A stretch of DNA of 64,000 bases from Gemmatimonas groenlandica (GCF_013004105.1 NZ_CP053085.1:4464001-4528000); one strand, 5' to 3'. Numbered from the stretch's first letter, positions 1 through 8,725 are shown. Notes: generated by a model not told the origin, from the letters alone. Numbers and translations: made by a program.

Positions 1-2
1 AC

Positions 3-1592
3 GAGCTCCGCTACTCGGGGAAGTCGGCGTCGGTGGTGCGCGGCTTTCGCGCGGTGTACCTGGGTCTGTTCTTCAATTGCTTCATCATGGGCATGGTGAC
101 GTTGGCGGCGTGCAAGATCGCCAACATCCTGTTTGGCCTCGCGCCGTGGCAGACGATCGTGATCTGCGGCGTGCTCAACGTGGCGTTCGCGGCGCACTCC
201 GGGCTCTGGGGTGTGCTGGTGATCGACATGATCCAGTTCTTCATCAAGATGACGGCGGTGTTCGCGGCCGCGTGGTTCTCGCTGGTGGAAGTCGGTCGCC
301 GTCTGGCCGGTGAGCCCAGTGGCTGGCTCGGTCTCAAGCTCCTCACGGAGCGGTTGTCCACGTTGCAGGTAGTGCAGAGCACGACCGCGAACGCGCAGCC
401 GGTGATGTCGGTGAAGGACGGCACCGGGCAGCCCATTCTCGACATGCTGCCCAACTTCAGCATGTCGGAGTTGGCGCTCATGATCTTCATTCTGCCGATC
501 GCGGTGAGCTGGTGGGCCAACTGGTATCCGGGGGCCGAGCCGGGTGGTGGGTCGTATATCGCGCAGCGGATGTTGGCGTCGAAGTCGGAGAAGGATTCGC
601 TGGGCGGCACGTTGTTCTTCAACATCGCGCACTACGTGCTGCGTCCGTGGCCGTGGATCATCACCGCGCTCTGTTCGATCATCGTGTATCCCGATCTGGC
701 GTCGATCCAGGCCGCGTTTCCGAATGCCGACGCGTCGTTGATCGGTCACGATTCGGCCTTCCCGGCCATGCTCAAATTCCTGCCGGTGGGTTTTGTCGGG
801 CTGATGATCGGTGGATTGTTGGCGGCCAATTCGTCGACGATTCTCACGCACTTGAACTGGGGCTCGTCGTATCTCGTGCACGACTTCTACCGTCGCTTCA
901 TCAAGAAGGACGGCAGTGAAGCGCATTACGTGAACGCGGGCCGTCTGTCCACCATCGTGTTGTACATCGTGGCGGCGCTGCTGAGTCTCACGATGAGCTC
1001 CGCGCAGCAGGCATTTCAGGTGTTGTTGTCGATTGGTGCGGGCACGGGGCTGCTGTACATCGCGCGCTGGTTCTGGTGGCGCGTGTCGGCGTGGTGTGAG
1101 ATCGTGGCGATGGTGATGTCGCTGATCACCTCACTCGCCGTACCCTACTTCATGCCCGGCGCCGGCTTCGCCACGACGACAATCGTGCAGGTGGGCATCA
1201 CCACTGTGGCGTGGTTGATCACGGCGTTCGTGGGTCCCACGACCGATCGCGCCACGCTGATCGCGTTCGTGCAGAAGGTGAAGCCGGTGGGTGGCGGGTG
1301 GAGCGAATTGCGTGCGGCGGCGGGTGTTTCCGACGCCGACGTGGCGCAGGAGAATCGCATCGGCGCCGCGTTCGCGGGGTGGATCTCGGGGTGCGTCGTG
1401 ATCTGGTCGTCGCTGTTCGCGATCGGCAACTTCCTGTACGCGTCGGGCGATCCGTCACGGTTGAAGACCGCGTGGATCCTGACTGCGGTGCTGGCCGTGA
1501 GCGGGTTCGTGCTGTTGCGGGTGACGCAGCAATTGTGGACCGACAGTACGGCGTCGCAGGCGCGGGAAGACGCGCGGGTGGCGCGGGGGTAG
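3..1592 (+). CDS. Sodium:solute symporter (SSS family), 5'-truncated by the window edge
   Basis: The reading frame is already open at the window start (ELRYSGKSAS precedes the first possible start at 33), so the N-terminus is missing. The 520-odd visible residues form about ten hydrophobic segments. The charged loop ending in LNWGSSYLVHDFYRRF and the upstream ANSSTILTHLN helix are typical of Na+-coupled SSS carriers, where Ser/Thr in that helix contribute to the sodium site. SSS carriers import sugars, amino acids or similar solutes across the inner membrane; the substrate cannot be read here. A strong hairpin follows the stop. Family call is firm, substrate unknown. Confidence 0.88.
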   Translation, partial: ELRYSGKSASVVRGFRAVYLGLFFNCFIMGMVTLAACKIANILFGLAPWQTIVICGVLNVAFAAHSGLWGVLVIDMIQFFIKMTAVFAAAWFSLVEVGRRLAGEPSGWLGLKLLTERLSTLQVVQSTTANAQPVMSVKDGTGQPILDMLPNFSMSELALMIFILPIAVSWWANWYPGAEPGGGSYIAQRMLASKSEKDSLGGTLFFNIAHYVLRPWPWIITALCSIIVYPDLASIQAAFPNADASLIGHDSAFPAMLKFLPVGFVGLMIGGLLAANSSTILTHLNWGSSYLVHDFYRRFIKKDGSEAHYVNAGRLSTIVLYIVAALLSLTMSSAQQAFQVLLSIGAGTGLLYIARWFWWRVSAWCEIVAMVMSLITSLAVPYFMPGAGFATTTIVQVGITTVAWLITAFVGPTTDRATLIAFVQKVKPVGGGWSELRAAAGVSDADVAQENRIGAAFAGWISGCVVIWSSLFAIGNFLYASGDPSRLKTAWILTAVLAVSGFVLLRVTQQLWTDSTASQAREDARVARG

Positions 1593-1612
1593 ATGCGAGT
1601 GGCCAGCAGGAA

Positions 1613-1651
1613 ACGCGCGTGTCGTGACCATCGCGGTCGCGGCACGCGCGT
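1613..1651 (+). terminator. Hairpin after the symporter gene
   Basis: Two 17-nt arms (1613-1629 and 1635-1651) pair almost perfectly around a 5-nt loop. They lie 20 bp after the symporter stop, so a transcription terminator is the natural reading, although no long T run follows. The hairpin is also the first part of a 250-bp sequence repeated at 26537, where the stem is kept but less perfect. Confidence 0.6.
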
Positions 1652-1861
1652 TATGCGTCATAGCCCATGATGTCGGCGATGCCGCGTGTCGCGTTAGCTC
1701 GGTCGATCGAATATCTCGAGCGGAATACGCGCGGGGACGAGGCGCATGGATGCCGTGAACTGGCGGGGTTGCGATGTGGCGGGCCGAGTGGGATCGTGAT
1801 GTGTGCGCCGGAACTCGACGGCTGTCGCGCTGTTATGTCGGTCGAGTGAACAGGCGTTAGC
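1613..1861 (+). repeat. 250-bp intergenic repeat, copy A, at the left edge of cassette array A
   Basis: This stretch aligns over its whole length with 26537-26787 at roughly 75-80 percent by eye. Each copy begins with a terminator-like hairpin just after a chromosomal gene and ends with an attC-like right core (here the last bases are AGGCGTTAGC; in copy B AGGTGTTCGGC). Each is followed by cassette material. Short ORFs in the two copies resemble each other on both strands, so that resemblance is not evidence of coding. It may be a large decayed attC or an attI-like array boundary. The IS110 element is inserted at its right end. Confidence 0.6.
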
Positions 1862-1875
1862 AACTGTCTTGAAAG

Positions 1876-3012
<1,137 letters not shown>

Positions 3013-3101
3013 GAACTACGCCAGAATCAACTGATCGCTAGATACAAGACCGCTTCAGAGACTTTGCCAGCATCAGCATCTCACCGCGCAGAGGATTGTA
3101 A

Positions 3102-3359
3102 ATGGGCCTCGTCGTCGGCCTCGTCGCCATAGTCCTCCTCATTTTCGCGCTCCCGGTCCTTGATCGGCTGACGGACGCACCCATCATGCGCCGGGACGTG
3201 AACGTCGGAACGCGGTGGTGGCAGCTCCGCGAGCGTCAACGGCAGCGGGAAGATCCCGCCTGGCCGACGGGCTTGGATGAGGAGAACGCGGCGGACCTCG
3301 GCCGCATTGCTGCGCCGCGTTCCCGGCGGCGCTCTTGGCACCGTCCTTGGCGGAACTAA
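3102..3359 (+). CDS. Small single-pass membrane protein, unknown function (cassette ORF)
   Basis: The 85-aa product begins with a hydrophobic helix (residues 2-20) followed by a charged Arg-rich tail. The ATG follows AGAGG at good spacing. The stop codon TAA lies inside the left half of the next attC-like site, as in several other cassette genes here. It is the first ORF to the right of the IS110 element, so its promoter may have been separated from it by the insertion. I do not recognise the family. Confidence 0.45.
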   Translation: MGLVVGLVAIVLLIFALPVLDRLTDAPIMRRDVNVGTRWWQLRERQRQREDPAWPTGLDEENAADLGRIAAPRSRRRSWHRPWRN

Positions 3360-3433
3360 TGCGGGCACGGGCGGGCATGACGCAAGCGGCGTAGAGGCGC
3401 CGCAACGCTCGCAGTTGAGCTTTGGCGTTAGAT
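3355..3433 (+). other. attC-like recombination site (about 79 bp)
   Basis: The right core GTTAGAT (3427-3433) fits the GTTRRRY consensus exactly. The left core is degenerate (ACTAATG instead of YTAACG). Between them an imperfect palindrome has an apical GCGGCG/CGCCGC stem with a 5-nt loop. The site lies between two short same-strand ORFs. Confidence 0.55.
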
Positions 3434-3509
3434 CGGCGTGGACCCTCAGTCGCGACCGCAAGAATTCATGTGGGCGAAACAATTGTCGAAGTCAGAGAGG
3501 ACCTTTGAG

Positions 3510-3983
3510 ATGTCAATTATGAGAAGCAGCGCTGTGCCTATGCGCGTCATCGCTGCAGTCGGCGCGTGGATGGTCCTTTTCGCCGGCTGCACGAGCCCGG
3601 ACGCCGCGTCGACGCCGACACAGTCGGTGCAGGTGCGCATCGATTCGATGGACGTACATGGCGTGAACCCGAGCGCCCTTAGCATACTGATCTACGCGGA
3701 TGGCCCGGCATCGGTAAAGTTTGGCACAGAGCCACCCCATCTGTTGGTGGACACCGTCCGATTGCGGAGCGCGCCGAGCTTCACGCTCGACGTCTCGAAA
3801 GGTGCCGTACACGTGGAGTTTGTCGACGGACAATTAGATGGCGGCGGCGTGCTGATGCTGGCCGGACACGTCATCGGCCAAGACTCGATTCGCCTTCGTG
3901 CCGTCGGTCGGCACCTGCTTGCTGAGCAGGGGGGAACGGGCATCCGAGTGATCGACCGTGGCAATCCGCGCCTGATGAAATAG
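3510..3983 (+). CDS. Small lipoprotein, unknown function (cassette gene)
   Basis: The 157-aa product has a signal peptide ending in a lipobox (LFAGC, Cys at about residue 26) and a beta-rich exported domain with no motif I recognise. The frame is open back to 3438. I use the ATG at 3510 because it follows GAGAGG and places the lipobox correctly. The gene lies directly between two attC-like sites with almost no spare sequence, the classic gene-cassette arrangement. Probably anchored to the outer membrane. Confidence 0.6.
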   Translation: MSIMRSSAVPMRVIAAVGAWMVLFAGCTSPDAASTPTQSVQVRIDSMDVHGVNPSALSILIYADGPASVKFGTEPPHLLVDTVRLRSAPSFTLDVSKGAVHVEFVDGQLDGGGVLMLAGHVIGQDSIRLRAVGRHLLAEQGGTGIRVIDRGNPRLMK

Positions 3984-3985
3984 CG

Positions 3986-4111
3986 GTCTAACGAAACGTT
4001 GCTGCTGGCAGCGCGAGGCGGTATGCGGCAGGCGGGCGCCGTGCTGGCGCACGGCGCCCGTCCGGCCGCATTTTGTATGATGCGCTGCAGCGGAACGCTG
4101 AGGCGTTATAC
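3986..4111 (+). other. attC recombination site (126 bp), best conserved in array A
   Basis: The left core GTCTAAC (3986-3992) matches RYYYAAC exactly; the right core is GTTATAC (4105-4111). Inner boxes ACGTTGC and GGAACGC pair, and the interior forms an imperfect palindrome with GCTGGCAGCG against CGCTGCAGC, as in long attC sites such as VCRs. The interior is very similar to those at 4750-4874 and 28317-28440. Confidence 0.8.
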
Positions 4112-4125
4112 CATCGCCACCGGCC

Positions 4126-4154
4126 TTGCGTAGCTGTATATACACCTGTATACT
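4126..4154 (+). promoter_or_regulatory. Promoter and candidate operator of the brnTA cassette
   Basis: A -35 box TTGCGT (4126-4131), a 17-bp spacer and a -10 box TATACT (4149-4154) lie directly after the attC site. GTATA (4136-4140) and TATAC (4149-4153) form an inverted repeat over the spacer and -10, a plausible site for autorepression by the BrnA antitoxin. The expected transcription start is at or next to the GTG at 4161, so the mRNA may be leaderless. Confidence 0.6.
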
Positions 4155-4160
4155 GTTACG

Positions 4161-4487
4161 GTGACTTTCGAGTGGGACGCCGCCAAGAGCACCCGCAATC
4201 TGTCGCAGCGCGGATTCGATTTTGAATTCGCGACGTTGGTCTTTCGGGGACCGCATGTCGAAGTCGATGACACGCGCCGTGATTACGGCGAGCGCCGCGT
4301 CATCGCCCTTGGTGTGGCGGACGGTATCCCGCTGACGATCGTTTATACCGATCGCGTGGATTAGACCGGCGGCATCATTCGCCGACTGATCAGTGCCCGC
4401 GTGAGCCATCGCAAGGAGCGACGTCGTTATGTCCAAGCCCTCGAAGCCATCCACCCGCAAGACGACGCCGACGCGGGGGCGGGCTGA
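4161..4487 (+). pseudogene. brnT: BrnT-family toxin interrupted by an in-frame TAG
   Basis: BrnT toxins are small RelE-fold ribonucleases of about 90-100 aa. The N-terminal part is normal for the family (FEWDAAKSTRNLSQRGFDFE, then the VIALGVADG strand and VYTDR). A TAG at 4362-4364 follows RVD, and the frame continues with the conserved C-terminal part (RRLISARVSHRKERRRYV) to a TGA at 4485-4487. One substitution, for example GAG to TAG, explains this. The truncated 67-aa product lacks the conserved C-terminal ISAR/ERRxY segment and is probably inactive. The start is GTG. It overlaps the antitoxin gene in another frame, as in intact brnTA operons. Confidence 0.75.
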
Positions 4488-4755
4488 TCTGAGCCGGCTT
4501 CGCCGGGTCACCGACGCGGAGATCGCGCGGACGTCGCCGCCCGCCCTGCGCAATTTGCCTGAGAGCGTCTGGCAGGATGTCCGGGTGGTGTCTCCGGTGA
4601 CCAAGCAGGCGATCTCGATCCGTCTCGATCAGGACGTGCTCGATTTCTTTCGGGCTTCCGGCCCGCGGTATCAATCGCAGATCAACGCGGTTCTTCGCCA
4701 GTACGTCGAGCATGTCGCCGCGGCGACCCCGCCACGTCGCAAGCGCGTGGTATAA
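4429..4755 (+). CDS. brnA: BrnA-family antitoxin
   Basis: The 108-aa protein ends in the BrnA ribbon-helix-helix-like region (KQAISIRLDQDVLDFFRASG, then YQSQINAVLRQYVEH), which binds DNA as a dimer and neutralises BrnT. The N-terminal half is basic and probably flexible. The ATG follows an ideal AAGGAG and lies inside the 3' part of the toxin frame. With the toxin truncated, the antitoxin is expected to persist only as an autorepressor. The stop codon lies in the left core of the following attC site. Confidence 0.88.
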   Translation: MSKPSKPSTRKTTPTRGRADLSRLRRVTDAEIARTSPPALRNLPESVWQDVRVVSPVTKQAISIRLDQDVLDFFRASGPRYQSQINAVLRQYVEHVAAATPPRRKRVV

Positions 4756-4874
4756 CGGAACGTGGCTGCTGGCAGCGCCAAGCGGTGTGCGGCAGGCGGG
4801 CGCTGTGCTGGCGCACGTCGCCCGTCAGGCCGCATTTTGTTGGATGCGCTGCAGCAGAAACTATAGCGTTCTGC
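4750..4874 (+). other. attC recombination site (125 bp), right core decayed
   Basis: The left core GTATAAC (4750-4756) contains the brnA stop. The interior (CTGCTGGCAGCG, GTGCTGGCGCACG, GGCCGCATTTTGT, GCGCTGCAGCAG) is nearly the same as in the sites at 3986 and 28317. The right core, GTTCTGC (4868-4874), keeps GTT but departs from the RRRY consensus. Confidence 0.7.
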
Positions 4875-5056
4875 CGCTACCCTGATGTACTGCACGCGTC
4901 CACTGTCGAGGTAATCCGGACCAGGCCGACGTCCCGCGTCACCCCCGCCCCTCTAGCGCTGCAGCCACATACGTGCCGTGGTAGCAGATGCTGAGTGTGG
5001 GCCTCCGACGAGCTCCGCCGATATTGCCGATTCTCTGCATATCAATTGATATCAAA

Positions 5057-6268
5057 ATGCCACGAATCTTTGCGGATCAGCAGCTCACTCGCGTTTCTGG
5101 CTTCGCAACTCAGAAATTCGGGCTGCTAATGGCCACTGCCTTTGTCATTCTCTTCGGTGCTTCCTGCGCACCGACAACACCTGACACTCGCTGGCCCGAC
5201 TGGCAGAACGCTGCAAGTTCAGACCAGATTTTTGAGATTCGAGAAAGCAGGTCCACCTGTCGCACATGCATTGGACTTCGCCAAGTGCTGCTCATCGCCG
5301 ACACGAGTCGGTTTGGAGCGGTCGATGAGAGCCCGTTTGTCACGATCGACAGCGCACACCGCATTTGGGTGGCGACCTACAACGGCTACAAGGTTTACGA
5401 TGCCAGAGGCCAGTATGTCCGTACTGTGGGGCGGTTCGGCGGCGGTCCCCTGGAGTTTACAGCCGCCGGCCCGATTTATACGGATGCTGATGGTCGACTC
5501 CACGCGTTTGACCCCGCCGTGTATCGCGAGCTGATAATCAGCAACAGCTTCGAGCTGCTGGACACGCGTCAATTACCACTGGGCGCCGTCGAGGACGTCG
5601 TCGGACTCTCCAACGACGGGCAACGTGCGCTGGTGAATGCCGAATTCATAGACCCGCAGCTCTTTGCAAGCGCAGTTCATCAGCTTGATTCCGGAAAGGT
5701 CACGCGATCATTTGCTACCTCGACTGACAGCGTTTCTCCGCATAGAGGGAGCGCGCTCGCGCGAAAAATTGCCGTGGCGCGGACCGGGCATTTCATCATT
5801 GCCAAGAAGTACGTATATGAGTTCGACGTGGTCAGCCAAGAAGGCACGTCACTCTTGCGCGCTCGTCGGACGAAGGTGTGGCCGTCACCACCGGGAGGAG
5901 TACCGAAGCCGCTTGAGCCAAGCGATGAACTCTGGGGTTCTATCCACGACATCACCGTCGACAGCGACGGGCGTCTTTGGGTTCTCTCGTGGGACCCCAA
6001 GCCCAATTGGCGCGACCTCGTTAGCATCCGCACTGGCCCCGATGGCGCGGCAGACGTCCGGCAAAAGGATGATAGTGAGTCGCTGTATGTTACGAGGCTC
6101 GAGGTCTTTGACCTGAGGAATGGGGAAATTCTCGGGACGCAGACATTTCAGAACATGATTTGGGGATTTCTCGGACCAGACCGTGCCTTTGGTTTCAACT
6201 ACGCAGCATCGGGCGAGCCGCAACTTGCCGTCTTCCAGCTTTCACTGGACGACGCTCCCAACAAATGA
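5057..6268 (+). CDS. Exported 6-bladed beta-propeller lipoprotein, unknown function
   Basis: The protein has a hydrophobic signal segment ending in GASC, a likely lipobox. About 360 residues with regularly spaced blade motifs follow (for example RIWVATYNGYKVYDARGQYVRTVGRFGGGPLEF and DGRLWVLSW). This pattern is typical of the 6-bladed propeller lipoproteins abundant in Gemmatimonadota and Bacteroidota. A CRTC motif is present near residue 70. The frame is open to 4988; I chose 5057 as a compromise, and 5129 is possible. At about 1.5 kb it is a large cassette. Its composition is less GC-rich than its neighbours. Ligand unknown. Confidence 0.7.
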   Translation: MPRIFADQQLTRVSGFATQKFGLLMATAFVILFGASCAPTTPDTRWPDWQNAASSDQIFEIRESRSTCRTCIGLRQVLLIADTSRFGAVDESPFVTIDSAHRIWVATYNGYKVYDARGQYVRTVGRFGGGPLEFTAAGPIYTDADGRLHAFDPAVYRELIISNSFELLDTRQLPLGAVEDVVGLSNDGQRALVNAEFIDPQLFASAVHQLDSGKVTRSFATSTDSVSPHRGSALARKIAVARTGHFIIAKKYVYEFDVVSQEGTSLLRARRTKVWPSPPGGVPKPLEPSDELWGSIHDITVDSDGRLWVLSWDPKPNWRDLVSIRTGPDGAADVRQKDDSESLYVTRLEVFDLRNGEILGTQTFQNMIWGFLGPDRAFGFNYAASGEPQLAVFQLSLDDAPNK

Positions 6269-6376
6269 CGACTACCGAGGCGGCAGATAAAGCGGGAATT
6301 TGCTCTGGTAGAGCTCCGCCGACTCCCGTCGTTAACACGGATTACGGAGATCTCGACAGTTAGCGCCCATCTCACG

Positions 6377-6470
6377 GCATAACGTGCGTTGCAGCGGACG
6401 AGCGAGCTGCGGAACCTCGCGGCGCTCGCATTTTATTGAGTTCGCTCGTAGCATAGCTGAGGCGTTCGGG
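6377..6470 (+). other. attC-like site (about 94 bp)
   Basis: The left core is GCATAAC (6377-6383) and the right end is GAGGCGTTCGGG with GTT at 6464. The inner left box GCGTTGCAGCG and right-half elements GCATTTTATTGAG, GCTGAGGCGTT match the other sites here. It separates the propeller gene from the next lipoprotein gene. Confidence 0.6.
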
Positions 6471-6544
6471 CCACGTAGTCGGGGCACATGGCAACTGCAA
6501 GTTTGGTGATATGTGCTCTGCGAATATCTTTGAGGGGGCAGTCG

Positions 6545-7051
6545 ATGCGAAATGCGCTGGGTATTGTAGTGCTGCTTGTTTCCGTGCTGAGCACGGCCTG
6601 TGACATCGGGCCGACAAATCCTCTTGAGTCGTTGCCAGGCGACGTTCGTTCGTTTCTCCAAGCCGATCCGACGCTCGGCGTACGGAAGAGCACGCCCATC
6701 GAGCTCACGGGCACGGACGTCTCGATGTACCGCATTTCGTATGGCGAGCCGCTCGACTGTCCGAGCGGGTGCTTCTATGCAGAGGCACTGGTGGTGCGCG
6801 CTGGTGGCCGGGTGGGCTGGGCGACCTATCTCAATCCGGCGCCGAATAGTCGTGTCTTTCGCGTGCAGCCTCAGGATACGTCCAGCTTTACCCCGGCGCT
6901 TCTCACCGCACTCCGACGCAAAGACGTCAGTGCACATTCTGCGATCGCCTTCATGCTCGCCTGCTCGCCGAACATGGCTGACGCTTTTCGTGAGCGAATT
7001 CGGCTTGAGACGCCCACGCTTGCGCCGCCGAGCTATTGTCCCAAAGCCTGA
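6545..7051 (+). CDS. Small lipoprotein, unknown function (cassette gene)
   Basis: The 168-aa product starts with a short signal peptide and lipobox (LSTAC, Cys near residue 19). The mature domain contains a CPSGC motif. I start at the ATG at 6545, preceded by GAGGGGG, rather than the longer frame from 6488. It sits between an attC-like site and a compact core pair. Function not recognised. Confidence 0.6.
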   Translation: MRNALGIVVLLVSVLSTACDIGPTNPLESLPGDVRSFLQADPTLGVRKSTPIELTGTDVSMYRISYGEPLDCPSGCFYAEALVVRAGGRVGWATYLNPAPNSRVFRVQPQDTSSFTPALLTALRRKDVSAHSAIAFMLACSPNMADAFRERIRLETPTLAPPSYCPKA

Positions 7052-7065
7052 CCTGCGCGCGAAGC

Positions 7066-7088
7066 GCCCTAACGCAAGGCGGTTAGAC
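7066..7088 (+). other. Minimal attC core pair (possible deletion remnant)
   Basis: CCTAACG (7068-7074) and a perfect GTTAGAC (7082-7088) lie only about 10 bp apart. They could be the outer cores of an attC whose hairpin interior was deleted, or a fortuitous pair. The position between two cassette-like genes favours the former. Confidence 0.4.
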
Positions 7089-7122
7089 ATGCAAAGCTAC
7101 ACTTCACGACGGCGCTGATGAA

Positions 7123-7572
7123 ATGATGCACTGCGTGGTCGTGTACGAAGGAATCCCAATCGGCCACGTGGAATTGCCCGAAGGGCGCGATTGGTCCGGA
7201 GGCCTGCTCGATCCATTGGCCGGCTACGATCGTGTGCGTTCCATTGTTGAAGCGGCGGGCGGCACGGCTGATCTCGCCCTGCGCATTTTGCGACTGCCCC
7301 GTGACGACATGCCGCGCGTTGACGATCTGGAGTTCCACGTTGCTTCGGCCCTCCAGCGTCTCGCACTGTTGCACTTCGAATTGCGCGATGAGGCGGGCCT
7401 GACCGTACCGGCTGTGGTGGTACGCGTGGCGGATCCACGAGACGTTCCTGCCTTATCGGGTGATCGTAGCGTGCGGGTGCACGCGCACTTTCGCTATTCG
7501 CTTGGGACGCGAGGTGCCGAGGCGATCGCAAGAAGTGTGGGGGGTAGTGATGGCGCGCGCTTCGATGTCTAA
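7123..7572 (+). CDS. Hypothetical cytosolic protein (cassette gene)
   Basis: The 149-aa product has no signal peptide or membrane segment. It begins MMHCVVVYEGIPIGHVELPEG, followed by alternating strands and helices (RVRSIVEAAGG, ALQRLALLHFELRDEAG). I cannot name its family. The stop TAA lies inside the next attC left core GTCTAAC. The next ORF starts upstream of this stop, so the two overlap by about 23 bp. Confidence 0.6.
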   Translation: MMHCVVVYEGIPIGHVELPEGRDWSGGLLDPLAGYDRVRSIVEAAGGTADLALRILRLPRDDMPRVDDLEFHVASALQRLALLHFELRDEAGLTVPAVVVRVADPRDVPALSGDRSVRVHAHFRYSLGTRGAEAIARSVGGSDGARFDV

Positions 7573-7936
7573 CGAAACGTTGCTGAATCATCTTCTTTAC
7601 AAGGCTGTCCTGTTGCTGTTGGCGCCGAGCGAAGCATCGGCATTTCGCAGCGCGCCGCCCTGCAGTCTCGCGGCCGTTGACAGAAGCCAATGGATACAAG
7701 TGATCACCGGAACGATCGGCTTCTCGCTTCCTAAAAGTTTTCGGGAGATTCCCGGCCTCGCCATTGATTCCGACATGCAACGATGGAGCTCGCCAGGACA
7801 GGGCCGCATCGAATACGACTACGGTAGTCATTCGAGTGCATACGCTGGTGGACCAACTGATTCGTCAGTCACAGGGTGCACTATTACCCGGGATCGCCTC
7901 TTGGCGGTGCTGCCGACTATCCGTCGGGTTCGCTAG
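7550..7936 (+). CDS. Hypothetical protein, probably a truncated cassette gene
   Basis: The ATG at 7550 has a good GGGGGT site, but the first 45 codons run through the decayed attC, so the native start may be later (GTG at 7700). The recognisable part (IGFSLPKSFREIPGLAIDSDMQRW, then IEYDYGSHSS) resembles small exported proteins of this phylum. It ends early and without clear structure, suggesting loss of the C-terminus. The stop TAG at 7934 falls in a degenerate attC left core. Confidence 0.4.
   Translation: MARASMSNETLLNHLLYKAVLLLLAPSEASAFRSAPPCSLAAVDRSQWIQVITGTIGFSLPKSFREIPGLAIDSDMQRWSSPGQGRIEYDYGSHSSAYAGGPTDSSVTGCTITRDRLLAVLPTIRRVR
7567..7682 (+). other. Decayed attC-like site
   Basis: The left half is intact (GTCTAACGAAACGTTGCTG, identical to the start of the 3986 site). 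The right half keeps only GGCATTT, CTGCAG and a GTTGACA end at 7676, giving a total length close to the other sites. It overlaps the start of the next ORF. Confidence 0.45.
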
Positions 7937-7997
7937 CCGAGCCAAGGGGGTGCCTACCGAAGCATTGATGTCGACAGCACGCTGAGGCGTGAGGTGG
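7930..7997 (+). other. Decayed attC-like right half
   Basis: AGCACGCTGAGGCGTGAGG (from about 7975) closely matches the conserved right end GAACGCTGAGGCGTTA of the good sites, with the core mutated. CGCTAGCC at 7932 may be the remains of CTAACG on the left. No other gene is convincing between here and 8360. Confidence 0.35.
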
Positions 7998-8218
7998 CAA
8001 TCGCTCAGAATCGTGGGGAAGAGAATGCAGGCGACGACCGGGCACATTGCAGCCAAGGATGGTCCGATGGTCCGTGCGCCATCATCGTCCACACGGCCGT
8101 GGGCGCTGCGTATACGTCGTGTCCGTGGCTCTCCGGCTTCACGGATCACCGATCGGATGTGTTCCGTGTCGTGACGCCCCGCCCTGTGCCCACTCGTCGG
8201 CGCCCCCGTGGCGCGGGT

Positions 8219-8340
8219 GCCACTTAGCCTCGTATCGGTACCGAGAGCGATGCAAAGAACGGCGGCCGTTTGCTCCCTGCGCTCGCTGGCCGCATTGTTC
8301 AATGAGACACAGTCGATGGCGCAATCAATCGCGCGTGACG
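8219..8340 (+). other. Strongly decayed attC-like site
   Basis: CTGGCCGCATTGTTCAATGAG and the following CAGTCGATGGCGC resemble the interior right half of the well-conserved sites (GGCCGCATTTTGTATGATGCG). The outer cores are lost. The preceding 7998-8218 contains an open frame ending at 8227 that I cannot support as a gene. Confidence 0.3.
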
Positions 8341-8359
8341 TCAATCATGGAGTGCTTCG

Positions 8360-8644
8360 ATGAGTTGGGTCAGAATGCTCTTGCTGGGTAACGTCGGCCA
8401 GCAGCTTGACATTGACGATGTCGAGAATGAAGTCGTTCGCTTGCGTGCACGTTTGAGTTCCCAGCACACGACAGACCGAACGCAAGATGAAGCGCTGCTG
8501 ACCCTGCGACGCGAAATCACGGACTTGAAGCTCGTGGTCGGCGAGCTCACGCGATTGTTGGTCGCGGGCGGCACGCTCCCGGCTGAAGCGATCGAGCAGT
8601 TGGTCCGCGGCGTTGACGCGCGTGCTACACCACCAACAAGATAG
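8360..8644 (+). CDS. Small coiled-coil protein, unknown
   Basis: The 94-aa product is mostly a predicted coiled coil (DIDDVENEVVRLRARLSSQHTTDRTQDEALLTLRREITDLKLVVGELTRLLV, heptad-like Leu/Val spacing) with a short basic tail. The start ATG at 8360 has only a weak ribosome site; nearby starts are possible. No attC follows it, so it may be the first chromosomal gene right of array A. Confidence 0.5.
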   Translation: MSWVRMLLLGNVGQQLDIDDVENEVVRLRARLSSQHTTDRTQDEALLTLRREITDLKLVVGELTRLLVAGGTLPAEAIEQLVRGVDARATPPTR

Positions 8645-8725
8645 AGTCGTCTCGCGGAATTCCTGCGAGGGATCCGTCATTCATTACGATAGCAGAGGCG
8701 AGCGTTGGACACACGCGGGGGAAAC

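Noticed and set aside
1667-1849. Small protein resembling one encoded at 26571-26801
   Set aside because: The two copies of the 250-bp repeat look alike in frames of both strands, so the similarity reflects DNA repetition, not a conserved protein.
3061-3427. Integron integrase or attI in the gap right of the IS
   Set aside because: The only ORF is an 85-aa membrane protein; no tyrosine-recombinase motif is visible anywhere in the window.
7994-8227. Hypothetical ORF after the decayed attC
   Set aside because: No ribosome site and no recognisable domain; its end is a low-complexity Arg/Pro stretch.
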